Shown in pieces: positions 1-11,789 of a stretch of 64,000 nucleotides of DNA. The translations under genes were made by a program, and so were the position numbers. The stretch comes from Struthidea cinerea. Taxonomy: Eukaryota > Chordata > Aves > Passeriformes > Corcoracidae. The notes below the pieces were generated by a model, which was not told the origin of the DNA, ran no database searches, and saw nothing but the letters and a program-made list of their open reading frames with translations. Location of the stretch: assembly GCA_013397865.1 (NCBI GenBank), contig VZTI01001048.1:3637842-3701841 (forward strand). The letters run 5' to 3'. Positions within the stretch are counted from its first letter, which is position 1; every line of letters begins with the position of its first letter.

Positions 1-171
1 ATGTCCATGAAATAGTTTAAAATGAGCACTTCCCTGGACTGGTACAAAGGACATTCAGCAATCTTTTTTTTCTTTCAGAAATCTGCTCAGATTTCATCTC
101 TGTATGATTTTCAGATGTCTTTACGTACACATCTGACTCTTTGCCTGTGTCTCTCTCTTACTGTCTTTCAG

Positions 172-219
172 TTTGTACCGTGAATCCGTGCAGAATTCTC
201 CAAATCCCGTGGAACTGAG
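172..219 (+). CDS. Candidate internal 48-nt coding exon of an unidentified gene (partial gene)
   Basis: Seen: a long pyrimidine-rich tract (about 137-169) ends in a CAG acceptor at 169-171, and the segment ends in GAG followed by gtgagt at 220-225; both sites fit the vertebrate consensus well. Of the three frames only one lacks a stop. It begins with the third base of a codon and ends after the second base of one, so the exon is phase 2/2, a multiple of three, and could be skipped without a frameshift. The encoded stretch reads LYRESVQNSPNPVEL plus a split codon. Three CpGs lie within 48 nt, although the surrounding DNA is almost CpG-free, which suggests constraint. Known: phase-symmetric exons under about 51 nt are common alternative cassettes in neuronal genes. 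Inferred: the window starts inside a + strand gene. I do not recognise the protein. There is no membrane segment or catalytic motif in so short a piece. A chance splice-site pair remains possible. Confidence 0.45.
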
Positions 220-2595
220 GTGAGTGGCATGGCATGTTTTCAGATTTCTGATCACCCGAGGAATTGGAGCCCGTTGTTCAAACCAGCAGATGGTGCTGTG
301 CAGCATCTTATGGCTCCTCGGATCAACTGGAGTCATTTTTGAACCAGAAAACTACTTAAAAGTTTCTAGTGCAATTCCTGAGCTGAAACAAATGTTTGTG
401 GAATTAAGTAGTGATTTCCTTTAAGTCTGGGGGACTATTTTAGTGGGTATGTTTTCAGTCGTTAGATGTTAACATATGCCATATATTGTTTTGTTTTTTT
501 CCTGATGGAATCAGGGGTACCCAAGCACAGTTAAAGCAACTGTAACTGTTCATGTCACTTAGTAAAGGTTTGAATTTTCTGACAGAATAACTAATAAAAC
601 TTTAATATTAAGAGCTAAAATATTTTAGAAGAGAAAAATTCTGGAAACTGTAAGTAAAAACAGCAGCTAACCTTTTATTTATGGAATACAGATGAGGGAA
701 AGTTTGGGTTTTTTTTTTTCTTTCAGCAATAACCCTTGCTGTGTGAATAGTACAAACCGGTTGAAATATTCAATTATATACTGCATAGTGAGGGCATAAA
801 AACATACAGTAAGGTAATGCAACCTTGATGTATCTTGTACATTGAAAACTACTTCTAACAAATGAAATTATCTTGTATTTATCTTCAAATTGCAGTGTAG
901 CTGTGCTTTGCTCTAAGATTCAGTTATTTAACAAAAGGATTAAGTGAAAATTCTGGTGCAAGAATCAAATATGGAGCACTTGAATAGTAAATAAGATTGT
1001 TCCAAGGTTTCTATTTGTTGTATTAGTCAGTGACAAGTACAACATTTTTAATGCATGCCATAAGATTAGTGTACCCAAAGTAAACAAGCAGTAGTCTGTG
1101 TTCATCTCCAGCAATTGGTTCGGGTTATATGTATGCAGCTTTGTTTCTGATAATGGATTCAAGTTCAACATAAATAAAAACAGTGTACATTAAGGAGGAT
1201 AAATATCTAATTGCCATAATCTGCATCTAGAACTGAATGGATGTAAACATGCTAACCACAGAAGACAATTCCTCAGAACAGAAAGTAACTAGTTGGATGA
1301 TTATTAGCAAAATATCTATACTTCTTTTGTCTGTTAAGCCTTTCCTCTTTAAAGATGGAAACTATAATTTTTGAAACACCTTTTAAAAATCATAGCATTT
1401 GAACCTTTTAAATATGAGATGAAATTATATTATGTGGTTTATATACATTTTCTGACACTGCAGTAAAATGCATCCTTTGTAGGTTGAAAGATTGTTAGAC
1501 TGCTAAAAGTTTTGATATAATTTAAAATAGTTTTTTATGCAGAACTCAAGCTCTGAAATTATATTTCTTTTTATCTCAATACTTTAAAGAATGAAGGAAT
1601 GTTTTTTCCAGTATGCATGAACAAGATACAAGTAGTATTTTAGGTTGTTTGGTTATACGTGATGATAAAATGTACTTAGTTTGTAAAAGAGTGCAGAGTA
1701 TTTGCTTTCAAAATGCACAGTACAGGCCCAGCAGAACTGAGTTTCTGCCAAGCACCCTGGTTATTGAAACGTGCATCTAACAGAATTCAAAACTATTAAT
1801 GCTGGGGTGAGAAGTTTGAGGTAAATATCTTGGCTTAGAAAACTACTGGGAAAACGTGACTGATTTGAATAACACATATTGCTTTCCCAAGAGCCTGGGT
1901 TTGTTATTTCTGACAACTGGACAATATAATTGAGGAGCTGCATTTACCTGTTTACTTACTAAAAAAAACCAAAACCACCCTCTTTAACAGAGATTTTTTT
2001 TTTTGAATGTTTGTTTATGCTGAAGTATATTTGGCTTTTGATAAACACAATTAAATATATTTCTACCTTCTAAAAATCTAGGAGTCTCAGATTTACATTG
2101 AACATATAAGACATTGAAACTAAATGCTTTGTGCATTGAAAAAGATAAATGTGGTAAGAAAAATGTAATATTGATAAATTACAGCAGATGAGGCTGAATT
2201 TGAAAACACAGTAAACCACTGTGGCAATATTTAGACTTAGTGCCTTCATGCCAGGGCTTTAATTGTCTCTTACGAAGCTGATAATTTTTTTTTAAAGAAA
2301 ATCTGTTTTCTAAACAGACATTTAAGAATTTGAAGCTTCTTTGAAATTACTGTAAAATTGTGACATTTATCACAAGTTTTAACAGTTTCAAAACTTCTAA
2401 GAGAAAATACTGACAAATATTAAATTTACTATGTTAAATTACTTTTGTCAACTATATTTTGTATAATTTCTGTATAATTAATGATTTTTAAAAGTTAACA
2501 GTAGGTGTGCAGTATTATTGCTCTGGAATTAATGGGTGAAAATTTGCAGTTAGGAGCTCAGAATCAGTATCACGTCTTCAAGATTGTAGCAATGT

Positions 2596-2627
2596 AGATC
2601 AAAATGTGGTAATACAGATCAAAATGT
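2596..2627. repeat. Short tandem duplication, 12-nt core, period 20
   Basis: The core agatcaaaatgt occurs at 2,596-2,607 and again at 2,616-2,627 with an 8-base spacer. This is read directly from the sequence and is probably a local slippage or duplication product with no functional implication. Confidence 0.85.
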
Positions 2628-4031
2628 ATTTCCAGTATGCTAATATGGGCCTGCTATCTCTGGATTGTGAAAATATACTTACTCCCCACACAAAATTAAA
2701 ATTGTCCATAGAAAGTGTTAAATCTTGTAACGATTGCAATATATTTGTAAATAAGAGATAAATTTCTAATGTTTTTTCTAGGGGAAAGTAAGCTATTTTT
2801 TCTTTACATAAGGTAAACATTTTAGTATGATTTTTGAAACATTAAAATTTGAGGAATATTTGCTTGTAAATGTAAATCATTAATTTTGTGATAGAGTGCA
2901 GTCTAGTTTCCTCAGGTATTTCTATTTAATATCCTGGAAATGAATATTGAAATGACTAAATTGCTTGTCCTTGAACTCGTTGCATTACTACACTTCATCT
3001 CACTTCATCATTTAATTTGTATGGTTTCCAAATCTACGTGATTATCATCTATTAGTACCCTTGGTGACAGAGGGCAGGACACTGTTGTATCAGAGTTAAT
3101 AAAGCAGAAACACGAGCCTAATTACTATGGGAGGTAAGCCATGCTGGCAAGGTTTACCTTTCACATAAGGCCTATATGTGGTTAATACTTACAAATAAAG
3201 ATGGATAGACAGGCATCTATGTCTGTGTGTTTCTGTCTTACGTTGACATAATTCATTTTTGCATTACAATTTTTGATATGTTCTCCTTTTTTTCGTTCTC
3301 CTTTATATCCCTGAATATATTACTGTAATCGTTCTCAGATGCTTTATGTTCAATTTTGAAAACTTAGCTAGACGTGGAAGCTTTCACCTGAGTTAAACAA
3401 TTATTCAAATATGGTGTAGGTGCTCTCAGGCATTGCTTCTACCTCTGCAAATTTATATTAACAAGTGTATATTGTATATATTAATTTCAGATTTATTCCA
3501 AATGGTCTGTGCATAGCAAACTGAATACACTTGTCATGGTAGTACTAAATATAATGCATCCAAAATATGAACCATGATTTTGTATGGAATTTTAATTCAG
3601 GGGTCTGTATTAGTATATATTTGTATGCAAGTATGTGCATGCACGTATACATAGAGAAATCAGTGCCAAAAAAACTTATTTTGCTGCCACTGTGTTGTTA
3701 TTCATCACGAAAATATAGTTTTGGCCCACAGTTCCTATAAATCAGAGTGATTTTAAAGATGAAATGACTTAACTGTACTTCAAATCTCTACAAGTAAACC
3801 ACATATTTTAAAGATAGATAAGTTTCACATTTGCAAATATAGGTGTATTTAATTTGCTGGATATTATGTCAGTCTGGAAACTTTTGAGTCTTTGTCCGAG
3901 TGGTGTTTATGATAATTTTGTTCTGAAGTGATGCAGTCTTTATTCAATAAAAATAAATACACACAAGTTATCGTGCTGTGAGACTGCAAAATGTTACAGT
4001 AGTTTATACAAGACTTTATATAAAATGTTTT

Positions 4032-4099
4032 ATTGATTGAGTCTGTGTCAATTTTAATTTAAGCTTTATGATTCAATCTGTGTCTATTTTTAATTTAAG
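4032..4099. repeat. Imperfect tandem duplication, about 32 nt, period 36
   Basis: A 32-base unit at 4,032-4,063 is repeated at 4,068-4,099. The units share tctgtgtc followed a few bases later by ttttaatttaag, and differ by a few substitutions and small shifts. The divergence suggests an old local duplication. Confidence 0.85.
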
Positions 4100-6444
4100 T
4101 GGATTACATTCCGTAAAGATCCTTTTACTGTATTGACTTGGATGTACCTTATTATTAGGTACTATGAGTTCAGCTTCTACAAATCTGTTAATACATAAAA
4201 CCATAAGAAGCCTCTTATGTTCAAACCAGGTTAGAGTGAAGACATAAGATTAATATTTGATCATGTAGAAGTGCCCTTAATCAGATTTACTTATTTCTCA
4301 GAGTGTTTCTGCAATTATCATAATTGTTGTGCTAAATATGTTTGTCTTTATATCTGGCTTTGGGCATAATCTTCTCTCTTGAAACCCTCTCATTGTGGGG
4401 CTTGGATTCCTGCACAAAACCCAATTAATATTAAGATGACAGTCCCTGATGAGTTCCCAAGGAGCCAGCAGCTGAGCAGACTCTGTAACGTTCTTAAGTA
4501 CAGACTACTTGAATGATCAAGAGCATCTGAGGGAGACATACAATTCAATAATCCCTTTCTCAGGAAAGTCAAGAGTCCTGTGAGATAAGAGTGAAATCAA
4601 AGGAACACATCAGAAAGAAAATGACTGGTATAGTCTTGTAGTGTCTCTATTAAAATGCAAAAGTTATGGATTTTTTTAGGGGTGATGGGAACCTTTTCTG
4701 TTTTATTGATTTCTTTTTATAGTTTGATGATTTCTCTAAGATTATCTTAAAAGCTTAAAGAAAAAAGAGACTTCATCAAAAGGTATTCTGTGTGACAGGC
4801 ACATACATACTTTTTGTTTCCATTATATTAATTAATACAGCACATTTCAGTGGTTCTTAGTTTTGAGGCTTAAACTTAGCACTTTATGTACGTGGTACGT
4901 TTGTCACAGTTGTTTTTCCTGATGGTGACCCACAAATGATAAATAAGACACATGTGACTTACACTGTAAGAATTGTTCCTTGAAAATACAGATTTGCAGA
5001 AAAGAAATACTGTTTACTGGTTTTTGTATGCATCAAAATGGCAACAGCTGCTCTTTTCTGATACTTTCTTCTATGATCTAATATCAACAACTAAATTTAC
5101 TCTCTGATGATAGTGTGCTAACCTATTGATTTGTAATCAGAAATTGGTTTCCTGTCGCTTTAAAAGGGAAGCACTAAGGGGCAGTAAAAACAAGCCTGTC
5201 TGTTCTAAATGAAGCTCTGGTTCAGGCTCCATGCTGTACGTTTTCTTATTTTAAAGAGTTCACTTTTTTTTTTAGAAGAAGATACTTCAATTAATCTGAA
5301 AATGCGTATTACTTTTTATGTTATGATATTGTACAGGGTTCACATGTTTGAACTGCTCTTGAAGTCCTTCTTATATCTGTAATCATATCCATAATTAAGA
5401 TTTTATTTTTTAATGATTGTATGGCTGAAGCTGATATTTCTAGAGGTAAAAAAAACACAAACCATACAAAACATCTCAATGCTGGTAAGTGTTCTTTCAC
5501 TATAGATTTGCATCATTAACAAAGTTTCATTGTCTGAAACTTGTTGGACAGTAAGAAAATAAATGTTACTAAGTGATCAAAAATGCTCTTCTATATCTTT
5601 GTTAATGTTCCTGCATTATCCCTTAAGTTTGTTGTGTATTTCACTGAATAGATTTATTCAAGTAGTTACATAAAGATTTGTTTCAGAACCAGTAGGACTG
5701 TAATGGGATGCAGCACAGGCACTTTCTAAATGCACATTTTTAAGTCTTAACTCATCCTCTGTTTTTAGTTCCGTTTATTGTATATTATGGTAAACTTTGC
5801 AGCTGAGGACATTTTACTAAGGAAGTCTAATATTACATTAGAAGTATGACCTGCCAATATAAGCATTTTTTTCCATTTTCCCATGCCAAACTAGACTAAA
5901 TTATGAAGGATGTGAAATAAAATGTACCTTCTAGTTTTCCTCTGCCTAATTAATATTCAAAAGAATCAAGAGCAAAAAATGAATACCCAAATCATACATA
6001 TGTATATGCCTTTTAAGCTTTATAATAAAGGCAAAATAACCCCTTACTTGGTTAAAATCCAACTTAAGAGTCAACATACAAAGGTGACTGCTGTATAATA
6101 TTAGACATATCTGTATTATGTGGGCATGTTACTGCTCCACCAGAATCTCTCAATAGTAATTATTATGCCAAGCACCCTGTTGGCACAATTACACTAAAGC
6201 TCTAATTAGTAGCAGTAAGATTAGAACCCCTACATGTTAAATCTGTAGAGGCAAGGCTGAGTGAAGGATTTAAAACAGTTTCAAAACATTGTATTGTCTT
6301 TATTACAGTCTTTATATTTCAGTAAAGAAGGGTTTTCTATAAAATGCACTTAAAATAATCTGGTCCTGTCACTAAAAATAGGAAAGATAAGGTAATTGCA
6401 GTTAAACCTCAGTACTGTGCTTCTATCTAGGTGCTTTATGTCTC

Positions 6445-6825
6445 AAGCGTCAAATCCAGTGAACTCTAGTGGAAGTTACATACTCCGAAGCTTTTCCTTA
6501 GATGAATTGATGGGTTTTGGATGGATAAAGGCTTTTCCTGCTGCCATCAGTTCCTTCTTAGTGGCTGCTGACTGTTCTGTGCTGGAACTGTCTGGCACGT
6601 GGCAAGTCTTATGTCTCAACTTTATCGGTAGCTAAATATGATCCTTGTTAATTCACGCCTTTCTCAATTTCACTCTTCACCGTTTTTTCTGTAAAGTAAT
6701 GAAAACACCGAGTTCATTGTCCAGCTGTAGCTTTACAGACAGCACACAAACACTGGGCACTGCCAGTCTGAATCTGCTCCCTTACAGCAGACGATCAGCA
6801 GCCAACGCAGATGATATCGAAGGAT
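6445..6825 (-). other. CpG-dense block containing a reverse-strand open frame; possible decayed coding insert or conserved element
   Basis: About ten CpGs occur between 6,448 and 6,820, whereas I find none in roughly 500 bases on either side. On the minus strand a 51-codon open frame runs from 6,631 to a TAA at 6,476-6,478. Its translation has a coding-like mix of residues (for example TEQSAATKKELMAAGKAF). The same frame upstream on the minus strand is interrupted by several stops up to about 6,880. A minus-strand AATAAA lies at 6,299-6,304, but no poly-A tract follows it. I do not recognise the peptide. Alternatives are a decaying retrocopy, a young mobile-element fragment that still keeps its CpGs, or a hypomethylated regulatory element. 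The CpG contrast is certain; the coding reading is weak. Confidence 0.3.
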
Positions 6826-6899
6826 TGATTCCACTGTTTGAAAGGTTGTGCTCTTACCACCTGTCCAACACAAGGAGATTTTAGCAGATTTGAAGTGAC

Positions 6900-9800
6900 T
6901 GATGATGCATCCTCATCTAGATTTGGAATCTACTAAATCTGAGTTTAAAATATCTGCTTCTGTGTAACTCTGCATGTATATACTGTAAGATTTTTTTTTC
7001 CCCTGATGTTGGACCATAGATACAGTATATTCAAGTAATGCATCAGTTGACTCTTAGAATAGGTAGAGACTTACATGCCTAAAGCATTCTGCTTCTGTTT
7101 CTTAGTATACTTTGTGTTTGAGGGAGAGGAAGCCTGTATTTTCTGGATTGTCTGTTTTAGGAACAATTTCTTTAGCTGTGCTGAATTGTAATAATAATTC
7201 CCCTCATCAATTTATTTATTCTTATTTATAGCATATGCCAATTTCTCACTGAGAAAATAATTGTATGATTGCTTTGTCTTAATGTTTATTGATTGCATAG
7301 TGCCACTACCATTAATGAAGAAAGCTGGATGCAAGGCTAACTGAACCTGGTGAATATATTCCCATTGGCTCCAGTAAAATTTGAATTATTCCTAGAGTAG
7401 AAACAGACTTTATTGAGCTCTCCTCAAGTTTCTCCTAAAGGAAGGATGGCACCTTTTGTGCTTCTTATCTAGGTTACTTTAGAGGTAGAGCTATGAGCAA
7501 AACAGGAAGGCAGGGACCCAGGAATTAATTTTATGAAGGATTTTGCACTTCACCCCTCATGTTTTAGGATACTGTTTAATGCTATTGTACATCTCACTTA
7601 CTTGGTCTGACAAAATAAGCACAAGACAATATTGGGAGCTAAGGGGTTGCCTACATTTAAAGGTTTCTCCTACTGTGTTTTTCCCCAGTAGAAGAGGGAG
7701 TGTCACACGACAGTACTACTGTGTTTTGTCAGCCCAAGAAGAGACATTAAGGTATTTTTCTGTATAGCTTCAGGCTGGTTCAGTGATTTGTGCTGCTGCA
7801 AAGAGAAGCACAGAGTACAGTCTCCATTACATTGCACTAACTCTACTCAGACAGCCTCGTATAATCAATCTAGTTAAATACCTTTCTTTGTAAATGCCTG
7901 GATGTTGAGGGCACAGGTGAAAATCGTCAGTACTCCAAAGGTAGTGGGTTTTTATACGCATTATTCAGACTTAATTTATATACAGTCATTGTTATCTATA
8001 TTATGTGGCAGACTCAAGAGGCTGCTGTCTTACTTTCAATATTTACCCTGATTTAAAAAAAAAAAAAAAAATTAATCTCAACTTTGGGCAAGGAGGCTTG
8101 AAATGAAAAAGAAAAATATTTACAGATAATAAAAGAGCTGTCATTAAATAACATATTTTATGACTTTAATGAATTCAAAAATTGTTAAAGTTCATGTTTC
8201 TCTCATTGTTAGTGCTATTAAATGCATATTAGCATGGTCATTTTTGTTTAATGGAAACAAATAACAGTTAATCTTATTGGGAGGTTAAGTGGGTTTACTC
8301 TGTAAAGGGCAAATCCCAGATGAATGTTTTCTTTTTTAAAGAATAGCTTTAGTCACTGACAGATGGTCTCTGTCTGAGTCTCCCTGTAGACAGATACAGT
8401 TTCTTTTTACACGTTTATGAAAGTTGTAGATACAGATATTCAGTAATATGCTGTTGTGTAGGACAAAGAGCAAGTCTGGTGGATTGATAGGATTAGATTT
8501 CAGAACAGTGACATATGGTTGGTTTACCAAAGTGGACAAAATTTGAGAGGAAAAAAAAGTATTTACAATTACAGCTACTCACATAATGGAAGAATTTATA
8601 TTTGGCCAATTGCCTCTTACAAAAGACAGTATGGTAGCTCTTATTTAACTCTGCTTAGAGTTGGGTATATCATTATTAGGCCCTGATTGTGTGCATTTCT
8701 GGCTTCCAGATAACTCTGCAAACAAATTGCCATGTAATCTTAAGTGCAGAAAAGCAGTAATGCCTTAATTTAGAATATTGATAATTTGATCCTTGGCCCT
8801 AACCAATCAGATATCATTATCACTTACGTGTCTGTTGCGGATTTGTTTTATAAATACGACTAAAAACCTCTGTAAGCTTGCATGATAAGCCTGCATTTTG
8901 CTTACCCTGTATGCTACATGTAAAGTTATAACATCATTATAACCTTAATCAAATAACTATACAACATATTTAGTGGTAATTTGTCACAGTAAAATTATTC
9001 ATAGGTGTCTTGAGTAAGTCCAGTTATATTTATGTGTTATGCCATACTATGTGTTTTGGCAATGGAGTTTGCTAGATTTCATGGATTTACTGTGTCTGCT
9101 TTTTTTTATGACTGACATAGCAATAACCAGATTGCAAGGATATTTATGTTGTTTGTGGCTTAGCAAGATAATTAAAGGATATAAATTAATCAAGTGCAAT
9201 TAATTAGAAACTTTATGTTCACAGCAGTCCTTCTTTGCATGTATAATTTATATGTATTGATTTCCCAGCTTTCATTAGCCTATGAGATAACAGCAAAAAT
9301 GCATTAGAGAAGAAAATGTACAATTAGCGTGAGAGTGAACCCTGGCATAATTGATAGATCAGCACATGTTTGGGGCAAATATAAAGCTTTGTTAACTGTC
9401 ATAAGCAGTTAGAATTGATAAGTGGTATTTCACTACATATCTCGCAGCTGATTAATGGTGTTTTTAAAGAGTCCTCTTAATGGGAAGCTGATAGGTTGGT
9501 TGAATTTACATTTTAATCAGAGTATTTATGATGGAGGCAGCCATAAGAAATTTATTGGCACAGTGGTAAGGACCTTCCCTGAGGGATTTGGGGAAAGAGA
9601 AAGCATTTTAATATGGCTACTCACCTTCCCCTTCTTTGTATGACCTGGTCAGCGCATAGGAAGGGCAAGCCTTTTTGCTATCAGCTAATAACTGTTATTA
9701 GGGGAAATTTCAGTTTCTACTGTGTTAATTAGTAAGGTAAAATAAGGATGAAAACCTACGGAACTCTTGGAAACGTACTCGGGAAAGAGTAGCTCTGTTA

Positions 9801-11250
9801 TCAACAATAATCTGTAACAACTACTTGTGGATATTTACCGTGTGAGATGCTGTGTTTTAGCTATAGTTTTGTTTAAACGACACATTTCTTTTATACCTGT
9901 AGGCCCTTCTACTGTAGGAGAAGTCTTGATCAAAACTAGTCTCTGATTATCTGTCGAACAAAGATTTGGAGTTGGCAGGTATGTTGGAATAGCCTCAGCC
10001 AATTTACAAGTGGGGTTTATGATTCATTGTTCAGGTGTCCTTTGTTAGAACAACTGTCTATGTTGCTTAATGAAACCATATTTGTTACTTGCAGATACTT
10101 GCTTGAAGCTAGAAGCTTTCATATAAAAATGGTTTTAAGTTGTACTTTCTATTTGAGATTATTTTCTGATTTATATATATACACATTCTGCTTTAATAAA
10201 AATATCTAGCTCATGCACATATTCTTATATTCCCAAGCTTCTGTCTAGCAAATAAGCAGTTTTTCTTACCTAGTTAAACTAGTTGTTCAAATGGAGGAGA
10301 GCTAGACTCAAAGTATCTTGCTTTATTGTTTTTATTGACATGTCTCAGAAGTTAATAGCCTCATGCATCACTTTCTGTCTCGATGAATTCTATTTGATTT
10401 TCTTTTGTATACCCATTCCACAAAACAAGCAATCACTGGGTTTATTTTGTACATAGTGCCTTAAATAAAGTTTTTTAGTTCAGGTATTTCAGGTTTTTTT
10501 TCATTTGGTTTTACCCTGCTAAATTAGAGTAGCTGATCAGTAAAAGTAATTCATAGAGTATGAAATATTTGATATGATGAAGGCAATTACATCTACCTAT
10601 GAAAAGAAATTAAGACCCCATGCTTAAGAATTTTAGGTTATTTGTATGTCATTTTAGCCATATCAGGTAAGAATCTTAGGCCATATATAGACACATTAGG
10701 TTTGTATTATAAATGTCTTAATTATTCAGAGTTCATTAGTTTCCTTTTTTCACAACTCAAAATAAATGAAAGTTGGATGAGTTTTGCTATTCAGTAGCAG
10801 CAGCTACGCAGCATCACCAAGTGAGTTTTATAGACAGCATAGTAATGGCTTATTCCTTTAGAAAGGAGACGAAGTGATTATTATATTACTTATTATTTTA
10901 ATGCAGAAATGAGGGTTTCCTACACTTGTAATTTAGAGAGGTTGCCACCTTAATGCAAAGTTGTCTTTTGTATTGTGCCCTTACTTGCTCAATTTGCATT
11001 GTGCCAGTTGCTTTATGCAGTATCTTTGGTTGGATTTGTTGGCATTTTGAAAGTGAGAACTTTTGTTTCATCTGTCTGGTGGCCCCAGGGAGGAAGAGTA
11101 TCAAGTACTGTCTGCAATACAATTCCCTTTTTTATTTATAGCTACCAGAAATATAAAGCTGCAACAAGTATACTGTGATACAATTTGGAATTAACAACAT
11201 TTGTGAATTAAAGTGACTTGATTGTAATCCTGCAGATTTCTTTGTCCACA
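6900..11250. other. AT-rich noncoding DNA
   Basis: The stretch is unique and AT-rich with an A17 run at 8,055-8,071. The part from about 9,100 to 9,560 is dense in TAAT/ATTA homeodomain-type cores and resembles conserved noncoding elements of developmental gene deserts, which only alignment could confirm. No transposon, RNA gene or convincing exon was seen. Confidence 0.65.
8055..8071. repeat. Poly-A run, 17 nt
   Basis: Uninterrupted A17. No element body ending here is recognisable, so it is listed as a simple repeat only. Confidence 0.95.
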
Positions 11251-11251
11251 A

Positions 11252-11660
11252 TCAGGAAAATGAATGATGGAGATCTGAACAGTACTTGTGTGACCTATGT
11301 ATGCTTGGTCTCATTGAACTAGAAGGATTTCTTCTACTGGAACAATCCTCTTTCCCTGACCTCTTTGCCAATTTCTCTGACACAACCCATGCCTTTGTGC
11401 CCATTAGTGACTGGAACCAGTCTGAAATGGCAGGTGCTTGCTCAGATTTTGGTATAATGCCCTTTTTTTGCATTATTACCACTTGCCAGTTGAGAGTCTG
11501 GGCAGATCCCCTGCCTTCCCTTGGCAGAGCAGGCCCTGCTGGAGCCAGTCACAGTGGCCCAAGAAAGGTTCTCTCTGGAAAACCATGTACTGGAGACTCT
11601 TGTTTCCCTTTTTTCCTCTTGTGCATTTGGCGTTCCTGGACCAGTGTGTATGTGTACCTT
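11252..11660. other. Moderately GC-richer block with overlapping open frames on both strands; no identified gene
   Basis: This block is richer in G and C than its surroundings. A 167-codon + strand frame (11,286-11,789) overlaps a minus-strand frame that stays open from about 11,560 to 11,252. Neither resembles a family I know. The minus frame has the more protein-like composition, with tryptophans, charged residues and a serine-rich C-terminus. No clear splice sites frame either one. Chance openness in a locally stop-poor segment is the simplest explanation. Confidence 0.2.
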
Positions 11661-11789
11661 GAGTGTATAATTGCATGCTTTACTGGCAACTCACTTCCAA
11701 CTGAACCAGGTCTACATGTAAAAGTTACAATGGTAGCTAACCTGAAGGTAAAAAAAAAACTATCTAAATTTTTCTATATATCATTTTAA

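Larger units (their letters stand above)
220..6420. other. AT-rich noncoding DNA, probably intron or intergenic
   Basis: The first 110 bases after the exon donor keep a few CpGs (255, 270, 319) and could be conserved flanking intron. Beyond that the sequence is AT-rich and nearly CpG-free, with no recognisable interspersed repeat. It contains short tandem duplications at 2,596-2,627 and 4,032-4,099 and a weak exon-like segment at 3,071-3,133, discussed under findings. Open frames here are short and unlike known families. Confidence 0.7.
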
